The notes: generated by a model from the sequence alone, not told the origin. 64,000 bases of DNA from Rhizobium johnstonii 3841 (GCF_000009265.1 NC_008379.1:124001-188000), one strand, 5' to 3'; counted from the first letter of the stretch, positions 45,301 through 56,012 are shown. Numbers and translations are program-made.

Positions 45301-47491
45301 TACCCATACCGGTTCGCTGTGGTCGAGCACTGGTACCCAGCTCGCGACCCTCACCTTCACGAACGAAACCGCCAGCGGCTGGCAGACCGCGTATTTCTCC
45401 AGTCCTGTGGCATTGACGGTCGGGCAGACCTACACGGCGTCGTACCATACGAATGCCGGTCGTTACTCGACCACCGCCAACTACTTTGTCTCCAATGTGA
45501 CGAGTGGGCCGCTGACGGCACCAGCCAGCGGTAATGGCGTATACAGATACGGCAGCAACAGCCTGTACCCTACGGCCACCTTCGATCAGACGAATTACTG
45601 GGTCGATGTGATGTTCAATCCATCGGCCTCGAACACGACGCCGACGGCGGTTGCCGATGCAGGGGATGCGACCGAGAAGGGTGGCGTGGCCAACGGTTCG
45701 GGCGGCGTAGTTGCCAGCGGCAACGTGCTGACCAACGACACCGATGCGGATGCCGGTGATACCAAGACGGTGACGGCGATCCGTTTCGGCGCAACGGCCG
45801 GCACGCTCGGCACGGCCTTGAATGGTACCTATGGCAGTCTCGTGCTCAGCGCATCGGGCGTCTATAGCTATGCCGTCAACGAGACCAGTGCCGCCGTGCA
45901 GGCGCTGCGGCAGTCGACCAACACACTGAGCGATGTGTTCAGCTACACCATGCGCGACACTGGCGGAGCCACCGCCACGGCAAACCTGACCGTCACCATC
46001 CATGGCGCCAATGACGCGCCGGTGCTTGCGGTCCAGACGGCTGCCCAGAACGCCACCGTCGGCACAGCCTTCTCCTTTGTGCTGCCGACGACGACCTTCA
46101 CCGATGTCGATAGCGGCGAGACGCTCACCTATGCGGCAACGTCTGCCGACGGCACGGCGCTGCCTGCCTGGCTGAGCTTCAATGCCTCGACCCGGACCTT
46201 CTCCGGAACGGCGACGACATCAGGCACCTATGGCGTCAGGGTCACGACGACCGACCTTGGCGGCCTCACCGCCAACGAGACCTTCAACATCGCCGTGTCG
46301 ACGCCTGGCAACACGACGCCGACGGCGGTTGCCGATGCAGGGGATGCGACCGAGAAGGGCGGGGTCGCCAACGGTTCGGGCGGCGTGGTTGCCAGCGGCA
46401 ACGTGCTGACCAACGACACCGATGCGGATGCCGGTGATACCAAGACGGTGACGGCGATCCGTTTCGGCGTAACGGCCGGCACGCTCGGTTCGGCACTGAA
46501 CGGCACCTATGGCAGTCTCGTGCTCAGCGCATCGGGCGTCTATAGCTATGCCGTCAACGAGACCAGTGCCGCCGTGCAGGCGCTGCGGCAGTCGACCAAC
46601 ACACTGAGCGATGTGTTCAGCTACACCATGCGCGACACTGGCGGAGCCACCGCCACGGCAAACCTGACCGTCACCATCCATGGCGCCAATGACGCGCCGG
46701 TGCTTGCGGTCCAGACGGCTGCCCAGAACGCCACCGTCGGCACAGCCTTCTCCTTTGTGCTGCCGACGACGACCTTCACCGATGTCGATAGCGGCGAGAC
46801 GCTCACCTATGCGGCAACCGCTGCCGACGGCACGGCGCTGCCTGCCTGGCTGGCCTTCAACGCCACGACGCGGACGTTCAGCGGCACACCGACGACATCA
46901 GGCACCTACGGCGTCAGGGTGACGGCAACCGATCTCGGCGGCCTTGCCGCCAATGAGACATTCAACATCACTGCGACAGTGGCGCCTGCGACCTACAGCC
47001 TGTTTAACGCTTCCAGCACGCCAGCCCAGACCAACCTCAACGACGGTCAGCAGCTCGAGGTCGGCGTCAAGTTCCAGTCGAACGTTGTCGGTGATGTCAC
47101 CGCCATCAAGTTCTACCGCAGCGCCAACGACAACGGACAGAACGTCGTCGATCTGTGGACCACCACCGGCACCGAGCTTGCCACCGCCACTTTCACCAAC
47201 ACCACGGCAAGCGGCTGGCAGACGGTGAACTTTACAACGCCCGTCACGATCGCCGCCAACACCACCTATATCGCCTCCTACCACACCACCGGCGCATACG
47301 TGGCGACGGATGGCTTCTTCACCAACGGCGTCAGCAACGGTCCGCTGTCGGCGCTATCCAGCGCTGCCGCTGGCGGCAATGGCGTCTATGCCTACGGCGG
47401 ATCTGCCACCACAGGTCTCTTCCCGACCAGCACCTTTGACTCGGCAAACTATTATGCCGATGTGGTCTTCCGACCGCAGCTCGCAGCTTGA
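42305..47491 (+). CDS. Giant exoprotein 1: dimethylformamidase-like plus DUF4082/VCBS repeats
   Basis: 1728 residues. Residues 1-348 are low-complexity without a clear Sec signal. About 349-836 match the N,N-dimethylformamidase beta-subunit C-terminal-like domain ([32 protein letters not shown], then GHDEYWS at 597-603 and [10 protein letters not shown] at 625-634). An Ig-like domain follows (about 840-950), then DUF4082 (952-1107: [20 protein letters not shown]), two near-identical 226-residue VCBS/cadherin-like units (1110-1561) and a last DUF4082 ending in VVFRPQLAA. The domain mix and missing signal suggest type I secretion to the surface. A CobW-type GTPase gene follows after 50 bases. 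Enzymatic activity is not shown; substrate unknown. Confidence 0.85.
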   Translation: MYRNARRWTSRSLLLDSLVPRWLTVGGKGRPRKPADKREDSAQLATSVQTADGNKHDGTLVDNPYNNAALNEHDVGPSGGVIGDADGGVDINHPAPSLPALPNAFAANRETGVRSGDNAASRLFAHTPGFAGFERDAHGIAFGAQSSLYRTYAGMSLIGDDPLAPYLSQSPAPIVSGQGSAAVAGERAHSGNVVILESSPSAQATSHQTGADSLAFGMPFGVCGCGYFTSPTRILDWAHGGAMLQQDGQLPGTRLTEGPDFVSTIKRAIGASISDPLLDRDLSPLSGWRGTATWTDSTILNGSLPGGGEIGTGTASSKGIGVLSGSVTTPPSTQRSLTTQNLAAAAAANNLIVLENQKQGNPESEWGIDGAGSSNIEGFATDISVDNGKTISFKINTNSTNYRIDIYRLGYYGGMGARKVDTIQHTGLQNQPNPLRNAATGTVDAGNWAVSASWTAPEDAVSGVYIAKLVRQDGTSGQNHIPFIVRDDDSQSDIVFQTADQTWQAYNGWGGANFYGGNGPATGQGAGRAYAVSYNRPIATRGGVGTVAGPQDYLFGAEYAGIYWLEQNGYDVSYMAGVDADRYGSLLLNHKMYLDVGHDEYWSGQQRANVEAARDAGVNLQFWSGNEVYWRTRWGNAYSADGTPYRTLISYKETWSPAASIDPSNEWTGTFRDPRLSPPAVGGGSPENSLTGQLFQVDDVGSNLQAITIPYDDANLRFWRNTSVANLQPGQTATLTKNYLGYEWDEAVDNGFDPAGLVKLSSTTVPVSSYLLDYGNTTGNGVSTHNLTLYRAPSGALVFGAGTVYWAWGLSDNHDLTATPTDPRVQQAMVNLLADMGIQPGTLQSGLVAATASSDQVAPTSVITVPATVAVGSSVTITGTATDAGGGVIAAVEVSTDNGASWHPATGDENWTYTWSPQIAGTYTIRSRAVDDNINLETPSAGRTVTVSGPSYTSLFGAATPAVVNTNDASAVELGVRFQTSAAGTVTGIRFYKGSQDTGTHTGSLWSSTGTQLATLTFTNETASGWQTAYFSSPVALTVGQTYTASYHTNAGRYSTTANYFVSNVTSGPLTAPASGNGVYRYGSNSLYPTATFDQTNYWVDVMFNPSASNTTPTAVADAGDATEKGGVANGSGGVVASGNVLTNDTDADAGDTKTVTAIRFGATAGTLGTALNGTYGSLVLSASGVYSYAVNETSAAVQALRQSTNTLSDVFSYTMRDTGGATATANLTVTIHGANDAPVLAVQTAAQNATVGTAFSFVLPTTTFTDVDSGETLTYAATSADGTALPAWLSFNASTRTFSGTATTSGTYGVRVTTTDLGGLTANETFNIAVSTPGNTTPTAVADAGDATEKGGVANGSGGVVASGNVLTNDTDADAGDTKTVTAIRFGVTAGTLGSALNGTYGSLVLSASGVYSYAVNETSAAVQALRQSTNTLSDVFSYTMRDTGGATATANLTVTIHGANDAPVLAVQTAAQNATVGTAFSFVLPTTTFTDVDSGETLTYAATAADGTALPAWLAFNATTRTFSGTPTTSGTYGVRVTATDLGGLAANETFNITATVAPATYSLFNASSTPAQTNLNDGQQLEVGVKFQSNVVGDVTAIKFYRSANDNGQNVVDLWTTTGTELATATFTNTTASGWQTVNFTTPVTIAANTTYIASYHTTGAYVATDGFFTNGVSNGPLSALSSAAAGGNGVYAYGGSATTGLFPTSTFDSANYYADVVFRPQLAA
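45632..46987 (+). repeat. 678-base tandem duplication in giant exoprotein 1
   Basis: Two head-to-tail units, 45632-46309 and 46310-46987, 226 codons each. Several hundred bases are nearly identical, including silent positions, for example from AGCGCATCGGGCGTCTATAG on. This points to a recent duplication or ongoing gene conversion. Each unit encodes a VCBS-type domain and an Ig/cadherin-like domain. Unequal recombination could change the copy number. Confidence 0.9.
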
Positions 47492-47541
47492 CGCGTCGCA
47501 CGAGGTTAGAGACGGTTTCGAATGAGGCTCATAAAACGCAA

Positions 47542-48765
47542 ATGACAGTCGCTCCGAATGCCGTCATTGACGGGATGCCGATGAACAGCAGCGACCGGCT
47601 GCCGGTGACAGTGCTCTCGGGTTTTCTCGGCGCCGGAAAGACGACGCTTCTCAGCCACGTGCTGACCAATCGCGAAGGCCTGCGGGTCGCCGTCATCGTC
47701 AATGATATGAGCGAAGTGAACATAGACGCCAGTCTCATTCGAGACGGCGGCTGTAACCTGTCGCATACGACGGAGACGTTGATTGAGCTCAGCAATGGCT
47801 GCATATGCTGCACCCTGCGCAACGATCTCCTGACGGAGGTGCGGCGACTGGCCGAAGAGGGGCGATACGACTATCTGTTGATAGAGGGGACCGGTATTGC
47901 GGAGCCATGCCCTATCGCGGCAACCTTTACATTCCGCGACGAGAACGGTGTTTCGCTCTCCGATTTTGCGAAACTTGACACGATGGTGACCGTCGTCGAC
48001 GCCGCAAGCCTCTTGGCCGATTACAGCAGCGCTGATCTGCTTCGCGATCGCGGCCTGCAACGGGACGGTGACGACCGGCGGACGCTCATCGACCTGTTGG
48101 TGGACCAGATCGAGTTTGCCGATATTGTCGTGATCAACAAGATCTCGGATGCGAGCGAAGAGGTCCGCGCGGAAGTCCGCAAGACGGTGGCTGCACTCAA
48201 CCCGGATGCCCGCCAGGTGGAAACGGACTTCGGCAAGGTTTCTCTTGCAACCGTCCTCGACACGGGCCTCTTCGATGAAGCAGAAGCCGCCGCTCACCCG
48301 TTGTGGCACAAGGAACTGTACAATCCGGGCGACCATGTTCCGGAGACGGAGGAATACGGGGTATCGAGCTTTGTCTATCGCACGAGACGTCCCTTCGACC
48401 CCAAGCGGTTTCGAGCATTCCTGGACGAACCCTGGCCGGGGGTAATCCGCGCCAAAGGCCATTTCTGGCTTGCCACGCGCCCGCGTCACGTGGGTTTGAT
48501 GTCGGCTGCCGGGGTGCAACGGCGCTGTGAACCCATGGGGCTCTGGTGGGCGGCCGTTCCCCGACAGGACTGGCCGAGCCATCAGCAGTTTCGTCAGCAT
48601 CTCGAGAGCCGATGGGACAGCGCTTGGGGCGACCGTCGGCAGGAACTCGTGTTCATCGGTGTTGATATGGACGAGGCAGGCGTCCGCACCGCGTTGGACG
48701 ATTGCCTGGCCAGCTCGGACCCGCGGGACTGGTCGGCTCTCGAAGATCCGTTTCCGGCCTGGTAA
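47542..48765 (+). CDS. COG0523/CobW-type GTPase 1
   Basis: About 407-residue G3E-family P-loop GTPase, thought to act as a metallochaperone. It shows Walker [30 protein letters not shown], the metal motif [12 protein letters not shown] (CxCC), the switch region [11 protein letters not shown], the guanine-specificity part VINKISDAS, and a C-terminal CobW_C domain ([18 protein letters not shown]). The start is uncertain: ATG 47542, 47575 or 47581 are possible, and 47581 aligns best with the paralogue at 54346. It follows giant exoprotein 1 by 50 bases, likely co-transcribed. Inference: loads a metal into that protein before export or into its partner. Confidence 0.93.
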   Translation: MTVAPNAVIDGMPMNSSDRLPVTVLSGFLGAGKTTLLSHVLTNREGLRVAVIVNDMSEVNIDASLIRDGGCNLSHTTETLIELSNGCICCTLRNDLLTEVRRLAEEGRYDYLLIEGTGIAEPCPIAATFTFRDENGVSLSDFAKLDTMVTVVDAASLLADYSSADLLRDRGLQRDGDDRRTLIDLLVDQIEFADIVVINKISDASEEVRAEVRKTVAALNPDARQVETDFGKVSLATVLDTGLFDEAEAAAHPLWHKELYNPGDHVPETEEYGVSSFVYRTRRPFDPKRFRAFLDEPWPGVIRAKGHFWLATRPRHVGLMSAAGVQRRCEPMGLWWAAVPRQDWPSHQQFRQHLESRWDSAWGDRRQELVFIGVDMDEAGVRTALDDCLASSDPRDWSALEDPFPAW

Positions 48766-48819
48766 CAGGGGACGCGGGAGTACCGGCTCGACCGGCCGGA
48801 CCGGCGAGACAATACCGAA

Positions 48820-48960
48820 CTAGAATTCCTCTTCACCCAGAGTCGGCCACTGAGCAGTAGCCGGAGGCAGCTTTGCGGCCTTGTCGATCGGGTATGCGGT
48901 GAGGGTCATCATATCGGAGTACGGAGTATCACCCACATACCCCAGATTGCTGTCGTACAT
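48820..48960 (-). CDS. Possible 46-residue protein, unrecognised
   Basis: Leftward frame beginning MYDSNLGYVGDTPYSDMM and ending GEEEF, in the gap between GTPase 1 and giant exoprotein 2. Its composition is protein-like and not like the chance frames around it. AAAGGA stands directly before the ATG, too close for an ideal ribosome site. It may be the remnant of a lost gene. No homology is recognised. Confidence 0.25.
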   Translation of the reverse strand: MYDSNLGYVGDTPYSDMMTLTAYPIDKAAKLPPATAQWPTLGEEEF

Positions 48961-48981
48961 TCCTTTTCGAAAGCTGGCAGG

Positions 48982-51900
48982 ATGAAGCCTTCCAATGGTG
49001 GTCGACGGGAAACGGGGACGCCGCTCTTGCTGAGATTTCATGTGAGGAATCGCGATTATCTAAGTACTGCCGGCGGCACGCCGAGCGTCTGTCACCCACC
49101 CTCCGTCTGGACCGCACTGCTCGGAACTGCGACCGTGGTGTCTTCAAGCACTCAGGGGCCCTACGGCTTTGCCAATCAGGGCAGCGCAACCGTCCAATCC
49201 TCCTTCTCCGGCACGGTCACATCTTCCATGATATCATCAGGCGACATGCAATCGTCCCCCGCATCATCGACGGCGATGCCGGCGCCTGCGGGAGATAGCG
49301 GCGCGCAAGACAGTTTCACCAAGACGGCGTCTACTGCGACGGTATTCCAGACGCCGTCCTCGACATTGCAACGCACCGTGCTTGCCCCGGATCCGTCCGA
49401 GGAGGCTGCGACACTGCCTGCCGCTCCCACGCTGACGGGTATTGCCAGCGACGCCGATACTGGCAGCGCCAAGACGGCGGCGCCGGTCAGTTCTTCCAGC
49501 AGCCTCGACACGGCTTCGTTGCGCCTTCAGGCGTCGATAGCATCCATCTCGGTGGAGCCGAGCCAGGACGTTTCTGCTGAGACGACCGCGGCCCCGACAG
49601 CACTGGCGGCACCGATGGAGGCGGTTTCGGCTGCGGCGACACCCAACAAGATCGCGCTCGAAAACCTGAAGCAGGGCAACCCGATCAGCGAGTGGGGTCT
49701 GGAGGGCGATGGCGGTGGCACCATCCAGGGCTTCGCCACCGAAATCAGCACGAATATCGGCCAGACGGTCGACTTCAAGATCGCCACCGATTCCACCCAC
49801 TACCGCATCGACATTTACCGCATTGGCTATTACGGCGGGGCCGGCGCGCGCAAGGTCGACTCGATCGAGCAATCGCTGACATCGGCGCAGATCCAGCCGC
49901 ACCCGATCGTCGACATGTCGCTCGGCCTCATCGATTGCGGCAACTGGTCGGTCTCGGCGAGCTGGCAGATTCCCGACGATGCCGTCTCGGGCGTCTATTT
50001 CGCCAAGCTGGTGCGCGAGGATGGCACCGAGGATGCAAGCATCATCCCCTTCGTCGTGCGCGATGATGCCTCGACCAGCGATATCGTCTTCCAGACATCC
50101 GATACCACTTGGCAGGCCTATAATGCCTGGGGCGGCGCCAGCCTATATTATGGCGAAGTCCCCGTCGATCCGGCCGACATGATCGGCTACCTGCCGCCGA
50201 ACTGCAGCTGCGGGCTGACTGCGATCGGCCGCGCATCGGCCGTCAGCTACAACCGCCCGATCATCACCAATACCAGCCCGATCGGCGGCTCGCATGATTT
50301 CATCTTCGGCGTCGAGTCTTCGGCGATCCAGTGGCTGGAGCAGAACGGCTACGATGTTTCCTATATCTCCGGCGTCGATGCGACGCGCAGCGGCAGCCTG
50401 CTGCTGAACCATGATGCCTATCTCTCTGTTGGTCATGACGAATACTGGTCGGCCGAGCAGCGCGCCAATGTCGAGGCGGCCCGCGATGCGGGTGTGAACC
50501 TCGCCTTCTGGAGCGGCAACGAGTGCTACTGGAAGGTGCGCTGGGAAAGCAGCATCGACGGCAGCGGCCAGGCCTATCGCACCATGGTCTGTTACAAGGA
50601 GACCTGGGGCACGAGCACGGATCCGAGCGCTACCGGCACCGGCACCTGGCGCGATCCGCGCTATGCCGATCCGGGGCAGGAGCCGGAGAATTCGCTGACC
50701 GGCACGATGTTCCAGGTGGACAGCTACCGTTCCGATACGATCACCATCCCCTACGACTATTCGAACCTGCGCTTCTGGCGCAACACCGATGTCGCCGAGC
50801 TGCAGGAGGGCGAGACCTATAATCTGGTGCAGAACCTGCTCGGTTACGAGTGGGATTCCGACGTCGAAAACGGCTTCCGGCCGGATGGCCTCATCAACCT
50901 GTCGCTCTCCTCCATCGCGGTCAGCACCTATCTGCGCGACTACGGCACGACGGTCGGCGATGCGGTGGCGACCCACAGCCTCACCATGTACCGGGCCGAA
51001 AGCGGCGCGCTCGTCTTCGGCGCCGGCACCGTCTTCTGGTCCTGGGGTCTCAACGCCAACCACCAGGGAGCGGCGACGCCGACCGATCCCAACGTGCAGC
51101 AGGCGATGGTCAACATGTTCGCGGACATGGGCATCCAGCCGACCACACTCGATGCGAGCTTGATCCTCGCGACCCAATCGACCGACGCGTTGAAGCCGAC
51201 CTCGTCGATCTCGTCGCCGATCATCGGTGCCAGCTTCGTCGAGGGGCAGCGCGTCACCATCACCGGCACGGCGCAGGATTTCGGCGGCGGCATCATTGCC
51301 GGTGTGGAGGTTTCTACCGACGGCGGCCAGCACTGGTTCAAGGCCACCGGCCGCGAGAGCTGGAGCTATAATTGGGTCGTCCAGGCAAGCGGCACCTATA
51401 CGATCCTGTCGCGCGCCGTCGACGACAGCGTCAATCTGGAGGCACCATCGGCCGGCAAACAGGTCACTGTCACCCTGCCGGGCACACAGGGCCTGTGGAC
51501 GCTGGCGGAAAAGCCCGCGGTCGAAACGGCGATCGATCGCGATCCGGTCGAGCTCGGCCTGCGCTTCCAAGCGACGACGGCAGGCTCGGTGCAGGGCATC
51601 CGCTTCTACAAGGGCTTCTACAATACCGGCGACCACGTCGTCAGCCTCTGGTCCGGCGACGGAACGCTGCTCGCAACCGGCGTGTCGGTGGGTGAATCGC
51701 TCTCCGGCTGGCAGACGGTGATGTTCTCCTCGCCGATCCAGATCGCCGCCGGCACGACCTATGTGGCTTCCTATCACAGCAACGGATTCTTCTCCGTCAC
51801 CGAGAACTATTTCAGCGAGCCCTATGCCAGCGGCGCGCTGAAGGCCGTCGATGGCGGCGGCGTCTTTGCCTATAGTGGCACCAGCACGTTCCCTGGTCAG

Positions 51901-54306
51901 AGCCCCGGCGGCTCGAACTATTGGGTAGACGTGGTCTTCGATGCCGGCCCCAACAGCCAGCCGGTCGCAACCGACGACAGCGGGCTGACCATCGGCCATA
52001 ACGGATCGCTTGTTATCTCGATTGCCGCACTCGTGGCAAATGATGTCGATGCCAATGGCGATGCGCTGACCATCACCGCCGTCGGCAGTGCGCTCAACGG
52101 CACGGTTGCTCTCAACACGCAGACCGGAACCATCACCTTCACGCCGGCTAACAATTATTCGGGCCCGGCAAGCTTCACCTATACGCTGTCGGACGGCCGC
52201 GGCGGCACGGATCAGGGCAATGTCAGCCTTACCGTTCAGGCAGGTCCGGCCGGCGAGACGCTGTTTACGGGGAGCGAGGGACCGACCGGCAGCGGCTTCA
52301 ACGACAATACGGCGATGGAACTCGGCATGAAGTTCGTCGCTTCCTCAAACGGCACGATCTCGGGCATCCGCTATTACAAGGCTGCCGGCGATACCAGCGT
52401 GCATACCGGCTCCATCTGGAGGGCCGACGGCACGCTCGTCGCCACGGTCACCTTCACCAACGAGTCGCTCTCCGGCTGGCAGACGGCAACCTTCTCCACG
52501 CCGCTGCAGATCACGGCGGGTGCGACCTATGTCGCCTCCTACCACACGACCGGCAGCTATGTGGCGACCGCAGGCTATTTCAACACGGCCCATACCAACG
52601 GCTCGCTGACGGCGCTGGCCGGTGCGAACGGCGTCTATGCGGTCGGATCGGGCTCGACCTTCCCGACCCAGAGCTACCAGTCGTCGAATTACTGGGTCGA
52701 TGTCGTCTTCAACCAGTCGACGGGCAACACGGTGCCGGTTGCCGCCAACGACAACGGCTATACGACCTATTCCAACACGGCCCTGTCGATTGCCGCGGCC
52801 AACCTGCTTGCCAACGACAGCGATGGCGATGGCGACCCGCTGAGCATTACCGGCGCAAATGGCGCGGTCAACGGAACGGTGACCTTCAACAGCCAGACCA
52901 ACACGGTGATCTTCACGCCGAACTCGGGCTATACGGGCGTCGCAAGCTTCTCCTATTCGATCTCGGACGGGCATGGCGGCACGGCTTCGGCCACCGTCAG
53001 CCTCACGGTCAATTCGCAGCCCGGCGGTGGCACGACCTCGAGCCTGTTTACCAGCGCCGACACCTCGGGGGTTGCCGCCGCCAATGATGCCAACTCGGTC
53101 GAACTTGGCGTCAAGTTCATCGCTTCGGCCAACGGCCAGATCACGGGACTCACCTATTACAGGAGCGCACAGGATACCGGCACGCATGTCGGCTCGCTCT
53201 GGACCACGAGCGGCCAGCTCCTTGGCCAGGCAACCTTCATCAACGAGACGGCAAGCGGCTGGCAGACGGTTTCCTTCACGCAGCCGATCAATGTCACGGC
53301 CGGCGTGACCTATGTGGCGAGCTACCATTCCAACGGTTTCTATTCGGCAACCGCGAACTACTTCACAACAGACTATACGAGCGGCGCGCTGACGGCGCCG
53401 GCAAGTTCGGTCAGCGGTGGCAACGGCGTCTATGCCTATGGCACGGGCAGCCTGTTCCCGACCGCCTCCTACAATGCCAGCAATTACTGGGTGGACGTGC
53501 TCTATCAGCAGGGCGCGCAGAATGCGGTTCCGGTCGCAGCAAATGACAGCGGCTACTCGACCAATACGGGCACGCCGATCACCCTCCAGGCCTCGGCACT
53601 GCTTGCAAACGACAGCGATGCCGATGGCGATCCGCTCACGATCACCGGTGTCAGCGGCGCCGTCAACGGCTCGGTCGCCTACAGTGCCCAGGCCCAGACG
53701 GTGACCTTCACGCCGACCGCAGGCTATTCGGGACCGGCGAGCTTCAGCTACGCGATATCAGACGGCAAGGGCGGCACGGCCACGGCCCAGGTTGCGCTCA
53801 CCATCAACAACCCGGCTGCAGGCCCGGAGCAGAACCTCTTTGCCGCCAATGCGACGCCTGCAATCGTCTCCACCAACGACAATCAGCAGGTCAATCTCGG
53901 CATGAAATTCCAGGCCGATACGGCAGGCTGGATCACCGGCATCCGCTTCTACAAGGGTGCCGACAACACAGGCCCGCATAACGGCTATCTCTGGACTGCC
54001 TCGGGCACGCTGCTCGGCAGCGTCGCCTTCAGCAACGAAACGGCAAGCGGCTGGCAGACCGCGACACTCACCCAGCAGGTGGAGATCGCCGCGGACACGA
54101 CCTACGTCGTTTCCTACAGCACCAACGGCAATTATTCGGCGACCGGCAATTACTTCAGCGCCGATGTGACGAATGGCGACCTCAGGGCGCTCAGCGGCAG
54201 CAACGGCGTCTATGCCTATGGGTCGAGCGGGTTGTTCCCGAGCGCCAGCTATAACAGCACAAACTACTATGTGGACGTAGCATTCAGACCGCAGCTCGCG
54301 GCGTAA
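48982..54306 (+). CDS. Giant exoprotein 2: dimethylformamidase-like plus four DUF4082 units
   Basis: 1774 residues, paralogue of 42305-47491. Residues 1-219 are Ser/Ala/Thr-rich low complexity. About 220-717 are the dimethylformamidase-like domain (LENLKQGNPISEWG, YRIDIYRIGYYGGAGARK, GHDEYWS at 484-490, GNECYWKVRW at 512-521). An Ig-like part follows (to about 835), then four DUF4082 domains (starting near 836, 1093, 1353, 1614) alternating with three cadherin/Ig-like units (VAANDSGYSTNTGTPITL type, about 100 residues). It ends VAFRPQLAA. The N-terminal start is uncertain, since the ribosome site (CAGG) is weak. A GTPase paralogue follows by 39 bases. Likely exported by the type I system downstream. 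Confidence 0.85.
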   Translation: MKPSNGGRRETGTPLLLRFHVRNRDYLSTAGGTPSVCHPPSVWTALLGTATVVSSSTQGPYGFANQGSATVQSSFSGTVTSSMISSGDMQSSPASSTAMPAPAGDSGAQDSFTKTASTATVFQTPSSTLQRTVLAPDPSEEAATLPAAPTLTGIASDADTGSAKTAAPVSSSSSLDTASLRLQASIASISVEPSQDVSAETTAAPTALAAPMEAVSAAATPNKIALENLKQGNPISEWGLEGDGGGTIQGFATEISTNIGQTVDFKIATDSTHYRIDIYRIGYYGGAGARKVDSIEQSLTSAQIQPHPIVDMSLGLIDCGNWSVSASWQIPDDAVSGVYFAKLVREDGTEDASIIPFVVRDDASTSDIVFQTSDTTWQAYNAWGGASLYYGEVPVDPADMIGYLPPNCSCGLTAIGRASAVSYNRPIITNTSPIGGSHDFIFGVESSAIQWLEQNGYDVSYISGVDATRSGSLLLNHDAYLSVGHDEYWSAEQRANVEAARDAGVNLAFWSGNECYWKVRWESSIDGSGQAYRTMVCYKETWGTSTDPSATGTGTWRDPRYADPGQEPENSLTGTMFQVDSYRSDTITIPYDYSNLRFWRNTDVAELQEGETYNLVQNLLGYEWDSDVENGFRPDGLINLSLSSIAVSTYLRDYGTTVGDAVATHSLTMYRAESGALVFGAGTVFWSWGLNANHQGAATPTDPNVQQAMVNMFADMGIQPTTLDASLILATQSTDALKPTSSISSPIIGASFVEGQRVTITGTAQDFGGGIIAGVEVSTDGGQHWFKATGRESWSYNWVVQASGTYTILSRAVDDSVNLEAPSAGKQVTVTLPGTQGLWTLAEKPAVETAIDRDPVELGLRFQATTAGSVQGIRFYKGFYNTGDHVVSLWSGDGTLLATGVSVGESLSGWQTVMFSSPIQIAAGTTYVASYHSNGFFSVTENYFSEPYASGALKAVDGGGVFAYSGTSTFPGQSPGGSNYWVDVVFDAGPNSQPVATDDSGLTIGHNGSLVISIAALVANDVDANGDALTITAVGSALNGTVALNTQTGTITFTPANNYSGPASFTYTLSDGRGGTDQGNVSLTVQAGPAGETLFTGSEGPTGSGFNDNTAMELGMKFVASSNGTISGIRYYKAAGDTSVHTGSIWRADGTLVATVTFTNESLSGWQTATFSTPLQITAGATYVASYHTTGSYVATAGYFNTAHTNGSLTALAGANGVYAVGSGSTFPTQSYQSSNYWVDVVFNQSTGNTVPVAANDNGYTTYSNTALSIAAANLLANDSDGDGDPLSITGANGAVNGTVTFNSQTNTVIFTPNSGYTGVASFSYSISDGHGGTASATVSLTVNSQPGGGTTSSLFTSADTSGVAAANDANSVELGVKFIASANGQITGLTYYRSAQDTGTHVGSLWTTSGQLLGQATFINETASGWQTVSFTQPINVTAGVTYVASYHSNGFYSATANYFTTDYTSGALTAPASSVSGGNGVYAYGTGSLFPTASYNASNYWVDVLYQQGAQNAVPVAANDSGYSTNTGTPITLQASALLANDSDADGDPLTITGVSGAVNGSVAYSAQAQTVTFTPTAGYSGPASFSYAISDGKGGTATAQVALTINNPAAGPEQNLFAANATPAIVSTNDNQQVNLGMKFQADTAGWITGIRFYKGADNTGPHNGYLWTASGTLLGSVAFSNETASGWQTATLTQQVEIAADTTYVVSYSTNGNYSATGNYFSADVTNGDLRALSGSNGVYAYGSSGLFPSASYNSTNYYVDVAFRPQLAA

Positions 54307-54345
54307 AGCCCGCGAGCATGTAAGGCCAAGCATCTGTAAAGGGTA

Positions 54346-55587
54346 ATGGTATCGATGATGGGTGCAGACAACAGATTGCCGGTAACGGTTCTCGCCGGGT
54401 TTCTCGGCGCCGGCAAGACGACTGTCCTCAATCATGTCCTGAGCAATCGTGAGGGTCGCCGGGTTGCTGTCATCGTCAACGATATGAGCGAGGTCAACAT
54501 CGATGCGGATCTCGTGCGCGAGGGCGGTGCAGACCTCTTGCGCACGGACGAGACGCTGGTAGAGCTCACCAATGGATGCATCTGTTGCACTCTGCGCGAC
54601 GATCTCCTGAGCGAGGTCCGCCGGCTCGCTAGCGCCGACCGTTTCGACTATTTGCTGATCGAGGGCACCGGCATTGCCGAGCCGCTGCCGGTCGCAGCCA
54701 CCTTCTCCTTTCGCGACGAGAGCGGGGCAGCCCTCTGCGATGTCGCGCGGCTCGACACGATGGTTTCCGTCGTCGATGCGGTCAATCTTCTCGCCGATTA
54801 CCAGAGCGCCGAATTCCTTGCCGATCGCGGCGAAAGGCGTGACGGGGACGATGAGCGCAAGCTCGTCGACCTCCTCGTCGAGCAGATCGAATTTTCCGAC
54901 GTCGTCATCATCAACAAGGCAGGCGATGTGCCGCCTGTGATGCTCTCGGAGGTTCGCCGGATCGTCGCGGCGCTCAATCCGGATGCCCGCATCATCGAGG
55001 CGGCTTTCGGCCAGGTGCCGCTTGGCGCGATCATGGATACCGGGCTCTTCAGCGAGGCGAAGGCCGCCCGCCATCCGTTCTGGCACAAGGAGCTTTACGG
55101 CTGGGGCGACCACGTGCCGGAGACCGAGGAATACGGCATTGCGAGCTTCGTCTATCGCAGCCGCCGGCCTTTCGATCCCGCGCGGCTGAGCCGCGTCATC
55201 GAACAGCCATTGCCCGGCATCATCAGGGCGAAAGGGCATTTCTGGCTGGCGACCCGGCCGGACGAGATCGGCCTGCTGTCGATTGCCGGCACGCAAAGCC
55301 GCATCGAGAGCAGGGGGTTCTGGTGGGCCTCGGTGCCGCGGGCGCACTGGCCGCGCCATCCGCAATTCCGCCAGTTGCTTGACCGGCATTGGGACGATGT
55401 CTGGGGCGACCGTCGCCAGGAACTGGTCTTCATCGGCTCCGGCTTCGACGAGGCGGCGATCCGCGCCGCGCTCGACGATTGCCTGGCCGGGGAGGAGACG
55501 GGTTTCGATCCGCAGACCGCCATCGGCTTTCGCGATCCGTTTCCGGCATGGCGGCATGATACTCACGCATCGGACCGAAAAGTGTGA
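54346..55587 (+). CDS. COG0523/CobW-type GTPase 2
   Basis: 413-residue paralogue of the GTPase at 47542, similar over its whole length. It keeps [29 protein letters not shown], the CxCC motif [33 protein letters not shown] and the CobW_C domain ending [23 protein letters not shown] before the ATG gives a ribosome site; ATG 54355 or 54358 are alternatives. It lies 39 bases after giant exoprotein 2 and 73 before a small protein gene leading into the exporter. One GTPase per exoprotein suggests a dedicated maturation partner; that is inference. Confidence 0.93.
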   Translation: MVSMMGADNRLPVTVLAGFLGAGKTTVLNHVLSNREGRRVAVIVNDMSEVNIDADLVREGGADLLRTDETLVELTNGCICCTLRDDLLSEVRRLASADRFDYLLIEGTGIAEPLPVAATFSFRDESGAALCDVARLDTMVSVVDAVNLLADYQSAEFLADRGERRDGDDERKLVDLLVEQIEFSDVVIINKAGDVPPVMLSEVRRIVAALNPDARIIEAAFGQVPLGAIMDTGLFSEAKAARHPFWHKELYGWGDHVPETEEYGIASFVYRSRRPFDPARLSRVIEQPLPGIIRAKGHFWLATRPDEIGLLSIAGTQSRIESRGFWWASVPRAHWPRHPQFRQLLDRHWDDVWGDRRQELVFIGSGFDEAAIRAALDDCLAGEETGFDPQTAIGFRDPFPAWRHDTHASDRKV

Positions 55588-55660
55588 AGCGGTTTTCGGA
55601 TAATCCGATGTGTCGACTCAAAGGTGAACAGGTTTTGATTATCAACCAGAGGAGAGAACA

Positions 55661-55969
55661 ATGAGCAACGAACTTTATGCAGATGGCATCGGCGAGATCA
55701 CCATCACGGGAACGATCGTACGCATCGACCTGATGTCGCTCTCGGCCACCGATCGTGACGCCAACAACAATCCGAAGCCGGTCTTCCGCCAGCGCATCAT
55801 CATGCCGGTCGATGCCTTCGCCAATGCGGTCGATCTCATGCAGAAGGCGCTTGGCGGTTTAGTCGAGGCGGGTGCGGTCCGTCGCATCGGCGATATGCCA
55901 GCCGCGGCTGCCGCCGATATCCAGACGGTGCAGGCCGGCGCTTCGAACGCCTCGCCGAACTTCAACTGA
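55661..55969 (+). CDS. Unrecognised 102-residue protein ahead of type I exporter
   Basis: Small acidic protein (MSNELYADGIGEITITGTIV start) with mixed beta-strand then helix character (FANAVDLMQKALGGLVEAGA) and an Ala-rich tail. GGAGA is well placed before the ATG. No signal peptide or membrane helix. It sits between GTPase 2 and the exporter ABC gene, 43 bases before the latter, so it is probably in the same operon. It could be an adaptor for the exporter or a small regulatory partner; I do not recognise the family. Confidence 0.75.
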   Translation: MSNELYADGIGEITITGTIVRIDLMSLSATDRDANNNPKPVFRQRIIMPVDAFANAVDLMQKALGGLVEAGAVRRIGDMPAAAAADIQTVQAGASNASPNFN

Positions 55970-56012
55970 TAAAACAAATATTGCCTCGGTCTCGTATTGT
56001 TTCGGGTGGGCC

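Noticed and set aside
43688-46003. 771-codon antisense frame in giant exoprotein 1
   Set aside because: Shadow of a GC-rich repetitive coding strand; the antisense product is Arg/Gly/His-rich and the same frame recurs in the second repeat unit.
50143-51999. 618-codon antisense frame in giant exoprotein 2
   Set aside because: Same kind of composition shadow; no recognisable domain.
53758-55566. 602-codon antisense frame across giant 2 end and GTPase 2
   Set aside because: Covers two well-supported genes on the other strand; product has no family features.
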